This document shows positions 6,969-13,515 of a stretch of DNA of 24,749 nt, in pieces; the stretch's first letter is position 1, and each line of letters starts with the position of its first letter. The translations under genes were made by a program, and so were the position numbers. The stretch is from a virus: positions 1 to 24,749 of IMG/VR virus record IMGVR_UViG_3300036715_001970; one strand, written 5' to 3'. The notes under the pieces were generated by a model, which was not told the origin of the DNA, did not search any database, and saw nothing but the letters and a program-made list of their open reading frames with translations.

Positions 6969-7079
6969 ATGGCAACAAAGGTATTTAGCACCCCTTTAAC
7001 AAGGCTTTGGTTTGACGATATCCAAAATCTCGACCTCTCGCCCCTTTCAGGGTGCGCTCTTTTTAAATCGAAAATTTGA
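6969..7079 (+). CDS. 36-aa small protein between gp36-like and portal genes
   Basis: An ATG four bases after the previous stop opens 36 codons (start MATKVFSTPLTRLWFDDIQN). The TGA is followed, after four bases, by the portal ATG. The two junctions are alike (TAATCCAATG and TGACCCAATG), which argues for a real coupled gene. No family recognised. Confidence 0.5.
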   Translation: MATKVFSTPLTRLWFDDIQNLDLSPLSGCALFKSKI

Positions 7080-7083
7080 CCCA

Positions 7084-9267
7084 ATGGCAAAAAAGACATC
7101 AAAACCCACTACCGAAGCACTTCCACCACAGACTAACGAAGTACCTGATCTGGCTAAAAAGCCGATCATTATCCAGGACAACACCGTAACGGTCTATCAA
7201 CTCTACCGCGGCAATCAGGATATTGCTTCCTGGTATCAGGCTGTAAAGACTGCCGAGCTGCTTCGCAATCCAAACCGTCGCTATCTCCTTAACACGTATG
7301 TGGACATCACCATCGACCTGCACCTGACGGCCATGATGGAGAAAAGAATCAGGGCTGTGAAGACCGTGCCTTTCGAATGGGATGGACTTGTCAATGATGC
7401 CGTAAAGGAAAATTTTAAGGCTCCGTGGTTTATCGAAACGATCAAGCACATCATGAGCAGCATATTTTGGGGTACTACGCTGATCGAGTTTGAAACCGGC
7501 GAAGATGGCTTGATTGCAGAATCCGAACTGGTGCCCAGGCAGAACGTAAAACCGGAGTTCGGTATCATTAGCGTTGATGGATTCAGCCAGCAGGGCATAC
7601 CCTACCGCGAAGGCATCTATCAAAACTATCTGTTAGAGGTAGGGCATAAGCGTGATCTTGGACTGTTAGCCAAGCTGGCACCCTACGTCTTGATGAAGCG
7701 GATGAACCTCGCCGACTTCAGCCGGTACAACGAAATGTTTGGCCACGATTTGCGCGTCTATTATTATGACCCAAGCAAGCCCGACGCTAAAGCCAAGGTA
7801 GAAGCCAGCGCCAAAGACTATGGCACCGCCGCCTATATAGTACTTCCGCAGAATTACGGCAACGTCGATTTCAAGGCGAGCAACAAGCAGAGCAGCGCGG
7901 CGATGTATAAGGAGCTGCACGATATTCTCAACGATGAGATCACCATAGGCATTTTAGGGCAGACGCTTACCACCAGCGTGAACAGCAAAGGAGGAAGCCG
8001 TGCGCTTGGCGACGTGCATAAGGATGTCGAGGGAAGCATCAACATGGAAGACCGACTCATGTGCGAGTACGTGCTGAATTATCCTTTTAAAAAGAACATC
8101 CTTATTCCTCACGGTTATCCAATGGATGGAGTAAAGGGAGCTTTCAAGCTTACCGAGGAAGTGGATATTGAGACTAAGCAAACTATGTGGATGGACTTGA
8201 TCGATCGCGGGTTTCCTATCGCGAGCGAAGACATCTATGCTGAGTTTGGCATCCCTGATCCAGCCGATCGGCCTATCTTCATAAAAACACCTACCGCTCC
8301 ACCTGCTCCTGATCCTGCCGATCCAACCGATCCGAAACAAACGGACCCGAATAATGAAGACCCAAATTCACAGCCCGGAGGTGCAGGCAAAAAAAAGCCT
8401 CAAGGCGAAAAGCTAAGCGCTAAGCTTCAAAAACTTTATGCGCGGCAGTGTCCGGTTTGCAGCGGAAGTAACCTATCGACGCGAGGTATCATCACGCTTG
8501 GGTACAAAGATGATCTCAGTGAGGTGATTGATGCGATCATCGCTAAAATGAAACAGGGCGACCTGAAGCCGGGAAGTGTTGATCCTGATCTTTATGAACT
8601 GATTGGCTCTCGCCTGTTTGATGCCGTTGAGCGCGGCTACGGCACCACCATTGACGCCGGTGCGCAGGTGGCCAAAGACACGCTCATGGCACTGCGCGAC
8701 AATGTATATCGGTTCAGCGCTTTCAAAACCTACCACTTTATTCAGGAGGCTAATACGCTTTTGAAGAATGAAGATGGCACGCTAAAATCATTCGCCGATT
8801 TCAAAAAGGATATTCTTCAGCTCAGTAAGGAGTATAACATCAACCTGCTGCGCACAGAATACAATCAAGCTAGAGCAGCCAGCCGGATGGCACAGAAGTG
8901 GCAGCAGTTTAAAACTGATCAAGCTGCGCTACCGCTCCTTCAGTATGTTACCGTGGGCGACGGACGGGTACGCAAAGCTCACCAGGCGCTCAATGGTATC
9001 ACACGACCTGTTAATGATGCCTTCTGGAAGAGCCCTGCATCACACCTGCCTCCTTTGGATTGGAATTGCCGGTGTACGGTGAAACAACTAGCCGCAGGAG
9101 ACATCACGGACGTGAACTTTGAAAAGCTGCCGGAAATCAAAAAAGGATTTGGGTATAACTGGGGCGAAGAAAAGTTTGTGTTCCCGCCGGATCATCCGCA
9201 GTTCACGGTCAATCCAGGCGACATACAGAGTGCCAATGACAACTTCGATTTGCCTTTACCATCTTAA
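7084..9267 (+). CDS. Portal protein (DUF935/Mu gp29-like) fused to MuF head morphogenesis domain (gp30-like)
   Basis: 727 aa. Residues ~30-400 resemble the DUF935 portal (IDLHLTAMMEKRIRAVKTV, SVNSKGGSRALGDVH). A Pro/Asp/Asn-rich linker (~400-440) and a CPVC knuckle (456-459) lead to a helical segment and a C-terminal MuF domain. That domain shows GDGRVRKAH (H633), LPPLDWNCRC (660-664) and surrounding family signatures. In Mu these are two genes, 29 and F. The portal ring is the DNA channel; MuF is a minor head protein injected or bound at the portal. The ATG at 7084 is preferred over one at 7012 because the latter overlaps the 36-aa gene. Confidence 0.88.
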   Translation: MAKKTSKPTTEALPPQTNEVPDLAKKPIIIQDNTVTVYQLYRGNQDIASWYQAVKTAELLRNPNRRYLLNTYVDITIDLHLTAMMEKRIRAVKTVPFEWDGLVNDAVKENFKAPWFIETIKHIMSSIFWGTTLIEFETGEDGLIAESELVPRQNVKPEFGIISVDGFSQQGIPYREGIYQNYLLEVGHKRDLGLLAKLAPYVLMKRMNLADFSRYNEMFGHDLRVYYYDPSKPDAKAKVEASAKDYGTAAYIVLPQNYGNVDFKASNKQSSAAMYKELHDILNDEITIGILGQTLTTSVNSKGGSRALGDVHKDVEGSINMEDRLMCEYVLNYPFKKNILIPHGYPMDGVKGAFKLTEEVDIETKQTMWMDLIDRGFPIASEDIYAEFGIPDPADRPIFIKTPTAPPAPDPADPTDPKQTDPNNEDPNSQPGGAGKKKPQGEKLSAKLQKLYARQCPVCSGSNLSTRGIITLGYKDDLSEVIDAIIAKMKQGDLKPGSVDPDLYELIGSRLFDAVERGYGTTIDAGAQVAKDTLMALRDNVYRFSAFKTYHFIQEANTLLKNEDGTLKSFADFKKDILQLSKEYNINLLRTEYNQARAASRMAQKWQQFKTDQAALPLLQYVTVGDGRVRKAHQALNGITRPVNDAFWKSPASHLPPLDWNCRCTVKQLAAGDITDVNFEKLPEIKKGFGYNWGEEKFVFPPDHPQFTVNPGDIQSANDNFDLPLPS

Positions 9268-9311
9268 AAATTTAAACCTCGGGGACAGGAGTCATCTGAA
9301 CAAATATACTT

Positions 9312-9557
9312 ATGAACAAACCAAAGATTGGTAGGATTGTGATTTACAAGACTACAGAACAAGACAAGAAAAACTTCAGAGATGGTTTTGAGCATGCCAA
9401 CGTTGTGGATGAACTTCCTGCCGTGATCGTTAACGTTTGGAGCGACACGTGTGTGAATGTAAAAGTTCTGACAGACGGAAGAACCCAAGACCTGTGGAAG
9501 ACCAGTATCAACCAGGGTGATCAGGCCGGTAATTGGAATTGGCCAGTGATCGAGTAA
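9312..9557 (+). CDS. 81-aa conserved phage protein (GRIVIYK...NWNWP type)
   Basis: A small beta-rich protein that starts GRIVIYK, has a central PAVIVNVWSD strand pair, and ends GNWNWPVIE. This general pattern (an opening G-x-I-V-x-Y, an A-x-I-V strand, a closing W-x-W-P) is seen in small proteins of many phages; their function is unknown to me. It lies between the portal-MuF gene and the gpG-like gene and is followed by a strong hairpin. Confidence 0.65.
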   Translation: MNKPKIGRIVIYKTTEQDKKNFRDGFEHANVVDELPAVIVNVWSDTCVNVKVLTDGRTQDLWKTSINQGDQAGNWNWPVIE

Positions 9558-9568
9558 AGTAATAGAGG

Positions 9569-9598
9569 AATGGAGCGGCTTTAAAAAACCGCTCCATT
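9569..9598 (+). terminator. Strong hairpin between the 81-aa and gpG-like genes
   Basis: AATGGAGCGG and CCGCTCCATT pair over 10 bp without mismatch around a 10-nt A/T loop. There is no clear T run on either side, so it may be an attenuator or mRNA-processing hairpin that sets the ratio of upstream to downstream head genes. Confidence 0.5.
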
Positions 9599-9618
9599 CA
9601 ACTTTAAAACTTTCAAAA

Positions 9619-10053
9619 ATGGCATCCCTGGAACAGTGCATTAGCAACCTTAAAACACTCAAAGAACAGCTCCCAAAGATTGCTGCTAATGAGATGGTGA
9701 ACTATGCCCTGGACAACATCAAGGCAGGCACCGACATCAACGGCAGGCAGTTTAAACCACGCAAGGCAGGCACAAAGCGCAACGCTGGCAGAGCCATATT
9801 GGTTGATACCGGCGATGGCCGCAGAAGCTTACGCGGTGTAGCCGATAGCAGGGGAGCACATCTGGAAGGGATTGACTACATGATTTACAACAATGAAGGA
9901 GTGAATGAAACCGTAAGTAAGCGCAGCCGAAAAGGCAAGGAGTTTCAGGCACACATGAATTTACCACAGCGTCAGTACTCCGGCAAAAGTCCAGAGCAGA
10001 CTAGCCGGATAGAAAATATTATCGCCACCAAAATAGTGCAAGCACTTACCTGA
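9619..10053 (+). CDS. Mu gpG-like virion morphogenesis / tail completion protein
   Basis: 144 aa. It matches the layout of the phage virion morphogenesis family (Mu gpG, P2 gpS): an N-terminal helix, NGRQFKPRKAG, a central ILVDTGDGRRSL (the family LV-x-TG), a YMIYNNEG strand and a C-terminal LPQRQYSG (the family PARPF-G position). The role is in head-tail joining or tail completion. It follows the hairpin at 9569-9598 and lies directly before the gp37-like gene. Confidence 0.7.
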   Translation: MASLEQCISNLKTLKEQLPKIAANEMVNYALDNIKAGTDINGRQFKPRKAGTKRNAGRAILVDTGDGRRSLRGVADSRGAHLEGIDYMIYNNEGVNETVSKRSRKGKEFQAHMNLPQRQYSGKSPEQTSRIENIIATKIVQALT

Positions 10054-10054
10054 T

Positions 10055-10543
10055 ATGGAAAAGAAAATATTTGACGAGATCGTCAACCGCCTCAATGATC
10101 CCACAGTAATTACATACCTCGGCACAGGCGCAGTAAAGACAATTGCCTGGTTTGAAGACCAGGTGGAGCAATCCATGGCAAAGGAGGTAGAGAACCACCC
10201 GTTTGAATGCCCTGCCGTGTTCATTGAGTTTGCCAATACCGTGTACGACAACACCGTGCGCAACCGTCAGCACGGCAAAGGCCGAGTTACATTACACATC
10301 GTGCAGCGTCGCATTGGTCAGGATGGCAAAAGCTCATCTACCACCTTCAGCACTTTCGATGCCACTATTGGGTATAAAGACAATTTTATTAACCTGTTTG
10401 ATGGGTTTAAGCTGCCGTGCGCAGCATTGCTCACGCTCACCGACACAGAGGTTGACCATAAGAACAGGCCACTTCGAAACGATAAAGTAACCTTTGGCTG
10501 GAAGTATTCAAGAAAAAAGCCCAGCGGTCTGCCGGGCTTCTGA
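10055..10543 (+). CDS. 162-aa probable tail terminator / Mu gp37-like protein
   Basis: The N-terminus (MEKKIFDEIVNRLND) and alternating strands with an NHPFECPAVFIEF segment resemble tail-terminator or minor tail proteins that follow gpG in Mu-type gene order. A second half with LHIVQRRIG and NLFDGFKLP fits a compact alpha/beta fold. The assignment is by position and general pattern, not a clear motif. It is the last gene of the rightward operon; its stop overlaps the hairpin at 10518-10538. Confidence 0.5.
   Translation: MEKKIFDEIVNRLNDPTVITYLGTGAVKTIAWFEDQVEQSMAKEVENHPFECPAVFIEFANTVYDNTVRNRQHGKGRVTLHIVQRRIGQDGKSSSTTFSTFDATIGYKDNFINLFDGFKLPCAALLTLTDTEVDHKNRPLRNDKVTFGWKYSRKKPSGLPGF
10512..10538 (-). 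terminator. Terminator of the leftward early/DGR operon
   Basis: Bases 10518-10525 (AGCCCAGC) and 10531-10538 (GCCGGGCT) form an 8-bp stem with one mismatch and a 5-nt loop. Read leftward it is followed by TTTTTT C TT. It lies 30 bases past the last leftward stop. On the plus strand the same hairpin sits at the end of the converging head operon and may work in both directions. Confidence 0.75.
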
Positions 10544-10567
10544 AGCGGGTGTATTTTTATTTAGCCT

Positions 10568-10765
10568 TCAATTGTCTTCACCTCTTATGGTTTCGGATAA
10601 TCCTTCAATTGTATATTCAAGTTCATCGGTCTTTTCTTCGCAGATTGCTACGCACTGATCCGCCAGATCGTATAAATGCGAGCTAACTGGCTGGCCAATT
10701 TGCCTGTTTTTCGTAAAGAGATCAATAAACTTTAACCTCAAAACATTCTTCTCATCAGCGGTCAT
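10568..10765 (-). CDS. 65-aa protein downstream of the DGR reverse transcriptase
   Basis: An acidic, helical protein (LYDLADQCVAICEEKTDELE) with two Cys in the middle. It is the last gene of the long leftward operon and ends 30 bases before its terminator. No family recognised. Its place after the reverse transcriptase and the 99-aa gene makes it a possible DGR accessory, but nothing in the sequence proves this. Confidence 0.55.
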   Translation of the reverse strand: MTADEKNVLRLKFIDLFTKNRQIGQPVSSHLYDLADQCVAICEEKTDELEYTIEGLSETIRGEDN

Positions 10766-10779
10766 ATTTCCTTAATCGT

Positions 10780-11079
10780 TTAAGTAAATTCATAGTAATC
10801 GTTATCTCCCTTAATCGTGGTGATGAATGGGAACTTGTTTTCGGGTACCCGGTTGATCATGTCGATCAGCACCGTTGACCCGGTAAATACAATCCTCTTT
10901 TCACCTCCCTTTTCGATCTGCAAAGTAAGCAATTGCGTGCCGTCCTTTTTCTTTGACGGCTCGATCTTGAAAGCGAAAACGGTGATGGGAGTGTTAAACA
11001 GCTTTTGAACAGCTATTTTTTCACCTACGAAAGCCTTGAGCTTTGGCTTGATGTCGAAGTCTTTAAAGTTGTTGATCAT
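10780..11079 (-). CDS. 99-aa beta-rich protein coupled to the DGR reverse transcriptase
   Basis: The start lies inside the end of the reverse transcriptase gene (17-base overlap, different frame), so the two are probably co-translated. The pattern of strands (VGEKIAVQKLFNTPITVFAF, TLQIEKGG, RIVFTGSTVLI) ending in PFITTIKGDNDYYEFT looks like a small OB-fold nucleic-acid-binding protein. It is not like the helical-bundle Avd accessory of the Bordetella DGR. It may help cDNA synthesis or homing, or it may be a general phage single-strand binder. The fold is inferred. Confidence 0.7.
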   Translation of the reverse strand: MINNFKDFDIKPKLKAFVGEKIAVQKLFNTPITVFAFKIEPSKKKDGTQLLTLQIEKGGEKRIVFTGSTVLIDMINRVPENKFPFITTIKGDNDYYEFT

Positions 11080-12025
11080 GGTTTAATAGTTTTTTGGTTA
11101 AATGTTTCGCATCACAGTGACCCAGCCATCCGAGATATGAAGCCTTCGACGGGTGGTTTGGATTCTTCGCCAGCTTGCGGGCAAAGTTCTTTTTGATTTC
11201 CTTCCTGATTCTGATGTGCGAGTGCCTGAACACATAGCCCACAAAGTCAATGCCTCGCACCTCTACCGGAAACACCTGGTGATTCTCTTTCACTTCCAGT
11301 TTCAACCCCTTCAGATACTCTTCGATGTCAATGAGTAGCTTGTGCAGCGTGGGTTTGTCACCCGCCAAGATCACAATGTCGTCGGCATAGCGATAATAGT
11401 ACTTTACTTTCTTTTGCTCTTTCAGCCAGTGGTCAAAATACGACAGGTAGAAGTTAGCAAGGTATTGGCTGAGGTAGTTGCCTATCGGCAAGCCGGGCGC
11501 GCTGTCAACAATCTCGTCCAGCAACCAAAGCAAATCTTTGTCTTTAAATTTCCGTCTCAACAAACCCTTCATCACGTCATGATCAATCGACGGATAGAAT
11601 TTCTTAATGTCGAGCTTCAGGCAGTACCGTGTGCCTTCAATATCTTTTAAGTCGTGGCGCAGCTTGCGCAACAGCAAGTGTATGCCACGCTTTTTAATGC
11701 AACTGTAAGTGTCTGTGGTGAACGACTCCACAAAGATTGGTTCAAGCACGTTCATGATCGCATGGTGCGTGATCCGGTCAGGAAAGTAAGGCAACCGGTA
11801 AACGGTCCTTTCCTTCGGTTCGAAGATGTTAAAAACATCATACTCAGAAGTGTGGTAAGTCTTGCTTTCCAATAGGTCCTGAAGGACCAGCAGATTACCT
11901 TCCTGGTTCTGGTTATGAATGAGAACGCCGTAGTGATTTGATTTGCCCTTTTGCGCTTTCGCGTCTGCCTCATGAAGGTTTTTCAGGCTGGTTATTTTGT
12001 GGTAGATGTTACCAATTCTTTTCAT
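11063..12025 (-). CDS. DGR reverse transcriptase
   Basis: 320 aa. Catalytic motifs are visible: CLKLDIKKFYPSID with D139 (motif A), LPIGNYLSQYLAN at 179-191 (the G-x-x-x-SQ motif of DGR-type enzymes), and YRYADDIVIL with D215/D216 (motif C). The C-terminal region GIDFVGYVF, then SHIRIRKEIK and a GWLGH segment, fits the thumb of DGR and group II-like enzymes. It copies the template repeat RNA into cDNA with errors at adenines. It lies downstream of the template repeat and three variable-protein genes on the same strand, the classical DGR order. Confidence 0.95.
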   Translation of the reverse strand: MKRIGNIYHKITSLKNLHEADAKAQKGKSNHYGVLIHNQNQEGNLLVLQDLLESKTYHTSEYDVFNIFEPKERTVYRLPYFPDRITHHAIMNVLEPIFVESFTTDTYSCIKKRGIHLLLRKLRHDLKDIEGTRYCLKLDIKKFYPSIDHDVMKGLLRRKFKDKDLLWLLDEIVDSAPGLPIGNYLSQYLANFYLSYFDHWLKEQKKVKYYYRYADDIVILAGDKPTLHKLLIDIEEYLKGLKLEVKENHQVFPVEVRGIDFVGYVFRHSHIRIRKEIKKNFARKLAKNPNHPSKASYLGWLGHCDAKHLTKKLLNHDQQL

Positions 12026-12142
12026 TGCCTTTGCTTTTCGTAAGTCGCCTTCTCCGCAGATACCAACGCCTTAGATTTCGTTTAAAGTAATCTTTTGCTA
12101 ATCCCTTGTTTCGGGAGCACGGCCTGCAATGGTGTATCTTTC
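12026..12142 (-). ncRNA. Spacer between template repeat and reverse transcriptase (part of DGR RNA)
   Basis: No gene is visible in these 117 bp. In characterised DGRs the RNA downstream of the template repeat, extending toward the reverse transcriptase gene, folds and primes cDNA synthesis. This segment is in the same position, so it is likely part of that RNA. I did not identify a specific fold. Confidence 0.45.
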
Positions 12143-12221
12143 AGCATAGGTGCGAGCTGACATTCGAATTCGAATTCCAATTATCGTAGTCGTTGTACTG
12201 AAACCCGGAGGAACCGCCCAT
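12143..12221 (-). repeat. DGR template repeat (TR), 79 bp
   Basis: It aligns without gaps to three 79-bp variable repeats. Read on the coding strand it would encode MGGSSGFQYNDYDNW and then NSNSNVSSHLC. It holds 19 adenines on that strand; all 41 differences found in the three variable repeats fall on 18 of them. AAC/AAT codons occur five times, the usual enrichment in template repeats. It is non-coding here: it lies 25 bases after the stop of the first variable protein gene and ends in a TGA. Confidence 0.97.
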
Positions 12222-12246
12222 ACCATCACACAGCCTTTTTTTTATT

Positions 12247-12636
12247 TTACAATAAGAAATAATCCTTGTACAGCTTCACGAACTGCTTCCCGATTTGCAT
12301 TGCCAGCTCCGCGGACTTGTAGCAAAGGCGCGAGCCGACAACCGAATCCGAACCCCAACCATCGCAGACGTCGCACCGAAACCCGGAGGAACCGCCCATT
12401 TCAAACCAAGGGTAGTACTTGTATTCATCGTAATTGTTCCAATCAGGTTTCCATTCTTTGCCATCATTGGCAATTCGGTTTGCTGCCCTTGCGATGATCA
12501 CAAGCTTTGCATGTGCATCCATTGCCTTTCTGTCCTGTTTAGGATAAGCACTGAAATCAGGAAGTACCTTTTTTGCGTCGAGACCCTCAACCTTGCAAGC
12601 GTCTTCAAACGTCTTTATTTGTTTGATCGTTTTCAT
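12247..12636 (-). CDS. DGR variable protein 1
   Basis: 129 aa. Residues 1-~60 are a variable helical N-terminus. KEWKPDWNNYDEYKYYPWF leads into the variable repeat, residues 80-105 (MGGSSGFR...W-S-S-VGSRLC), and a 24-residue helical tail (KSAELAMQIGKQFVKLYKDY) ends the protein. The conserved GGSSGFR and GSRLC frame fits the C-type-lectin-like variable domain of DGR targets. Its repeat differs from the template at 15 positions, all template adenines. It is the gene closest to the template. Confidence 0.92.
   Translation of the reverse strand: MKTIKQIKTFEDACKVEGLDAKKVLPDFSAYPKQDRKAMDAHAKLVIIARAANRIANDGKEWKPDWNNYDEYKYYPWFEMGGSSGFRCDVCDGWGSDSVVGSRLCYKSAELAMQIGKQFVKLYKDYFLL
12321..12399 (-). repeat. 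DGR variable repeat VR1
   Basis: 79 bp aligned to the template without gaps; 15 differences, every one at a template adenine (coding strand). The nine mutable codons read C,D,V,C,D,G,G,D,V, against Y,N,D,Y,D,N,N,N,N in the template. Confidence 0.96.
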
Positions 12637-12638
12637 AG

Positions 12639-13088
12639 TCAGATAAGCATGAACTTTTTATAAACTTCCGTAAACTGATTGCCTGCGTAGCTCGCCAGCT
12701 CAGCGGACTTGAAGCAAAGGCGCGAGCCGACATACGAAGCCGAACCCCAATGATCGCAGTCGTAGTACCGAAACCCGGAGGAACCGCCCATGTAGAAATA
12801 TGGAATAAACTTCCTCTCGTTGCCATCACTCCAATTTGGATACCATCCTTCATTGAGTGATCTGGCGAGCAGTTTCACGATGCGATAAGCAACTTCATCT
12901 GCTTCTAGGCCTTCACACATCTTGTCGAACTCTGCTTGCGTGATCGAATTGTCGGCGAGAATATCCGCGACCGTTTTAATTCGATCGGTCACTTTCTTAG
13001 GCTTCTCTTTGAATGTGAGTTTGCCAGATTGCTTATCGAAGGAATCTACTTCGTAGCCTTCAGGGATTTCAATGTTAATTGTTTTCAT
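12639..13088 (-). CDS. DGR variable protein 2
   Basis: 149 aa. It begins MKTINIEIPEGYEVDSFD, a beta-rich start followed by a charged linker and helices. The conserved NEGWYPNWSDGNERKFIPYF leads to the variable repeat (residues 100-125) and a helical tail (SAELASYAGNQFTEVYKKF). Its repeat has 12 differences from the template, all at template adenines. It ends two bases before variable protein 1 starts. The family resembles small variable proteins seen in many Bacteroidota phages. It is presumably a binding protein; its location in cell or virion is not shown by sequence, and there is no signal peptide. Confidence 0.92.
   Translation of the reverse strand: MKTINIEIPEGYEVDSFDKQSGKLTFKEKPKKVTDRIKTVADILADNSITQAEFDKMCEGLEADEVAYRIVKLLARSLNEGWYPNWSDGNERKFIPYFYMGGSSGFRYYDCDHWGSASYVGSRLCFKSAELASYAGNQFTEVYKKFMLI
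12713..12791 (-). repeat. DGR variable repeat VR2
   Basis: 79 bp, ungapped alignment to the template, 12 differences, all at template adenines. Mutable codons read Y,Y,D,C,D,H,G,A,Y. Confidence 0.96.
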
Positions 13089-13095
13089 AGGTGGT

Positions 13096-13491
13096 TTACT
13101 TTTGGATTATCATGAATTTTTTAAATACATCTACGAACTTGGTGCCTGCATCTTTAGCCAGCTCAGCGGACTTGAAGCAAAGGCGCGAGCCGACACCCGA
13201 AGTCGAATACCAAGAAGCGTAGCCGCCGTACCGAAACCCGGAGGAACCGCCCATGTAGAACCACGCAAAATACTTGTCCCATTTTCCGTTGCTCCAATCA
13301 GGCTCCCAACCTTCGTTGTAAGCCTTTGCTATCAGTGTCGCAAGCTGATAGTTTACGATGTGCGCGTCAGCGCCAAACAATTCGAGTAATTTTTTATAGA
13401 TGATTACCTCTGCATCTGTATCTCCAAGAGATACGAGAACGTCTTCAACGCTGTTGATCCGTTCTGTGAATTCTGTTTTTTCTGTGTTCAT
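13096..13491 (-). CDS. DGR variable protein 3
   Basis: 131 aa. The N-terminus (residues 1-~55) differs from the other two copies. YNEGWEPDWSNGKWDKYFAW leads to the variable repeat (residues 80-105) and a helical tail (SAELAKDAGTKFVDVFKKF). There are 14 differences from the template, all at template adenines. The start at 13491 lies six bases after a TTTTTAAACCCA leader. It is the first of the three tandem targets; no signal peptide or membrane segment is visible. Confidence 0.92.
   Translation of the reverse strand: MNTEKTEFTERINSVEDVLVSLGDTDAEVIIYKKLLELFGADAHIVNYQLATLIAKAYNEGWEPDWSNGKWDKYFAWFYMGGSSGFRYGGYASWYSTSGVGSRLCFKSAELAKDAGTKFVDVFKKFMIIQK
13176..13254 (-). repeat. DGR variable repeat VR3
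   Basis: 79 bp, ungapped, 14 differences from the template, all at template adenines. Mutable codons read Y,G,G,Y,A,S,Y,T,G. Confidence 0.96.
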
Positions 13492-13515
13492 ATAATTTGG
13501 GTTTAAAAAGTTTCT

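Noticed and set aside
12143-13254. CRISPR array or simple tandem repeats
   Set aside because: The repeats are spaced unevenly, three lie inside genes, and all differences are at template adenines, which fits a DGR and not CRISPR.
12150-13389. Plus-strand reading frames over the variable genes, sharing KPGGTAH-type segments
   Set aside because: They are the antisense of the template and variable repeats. The adenine-specific substitution pattern and the conserved protein frame are on the minus strand.
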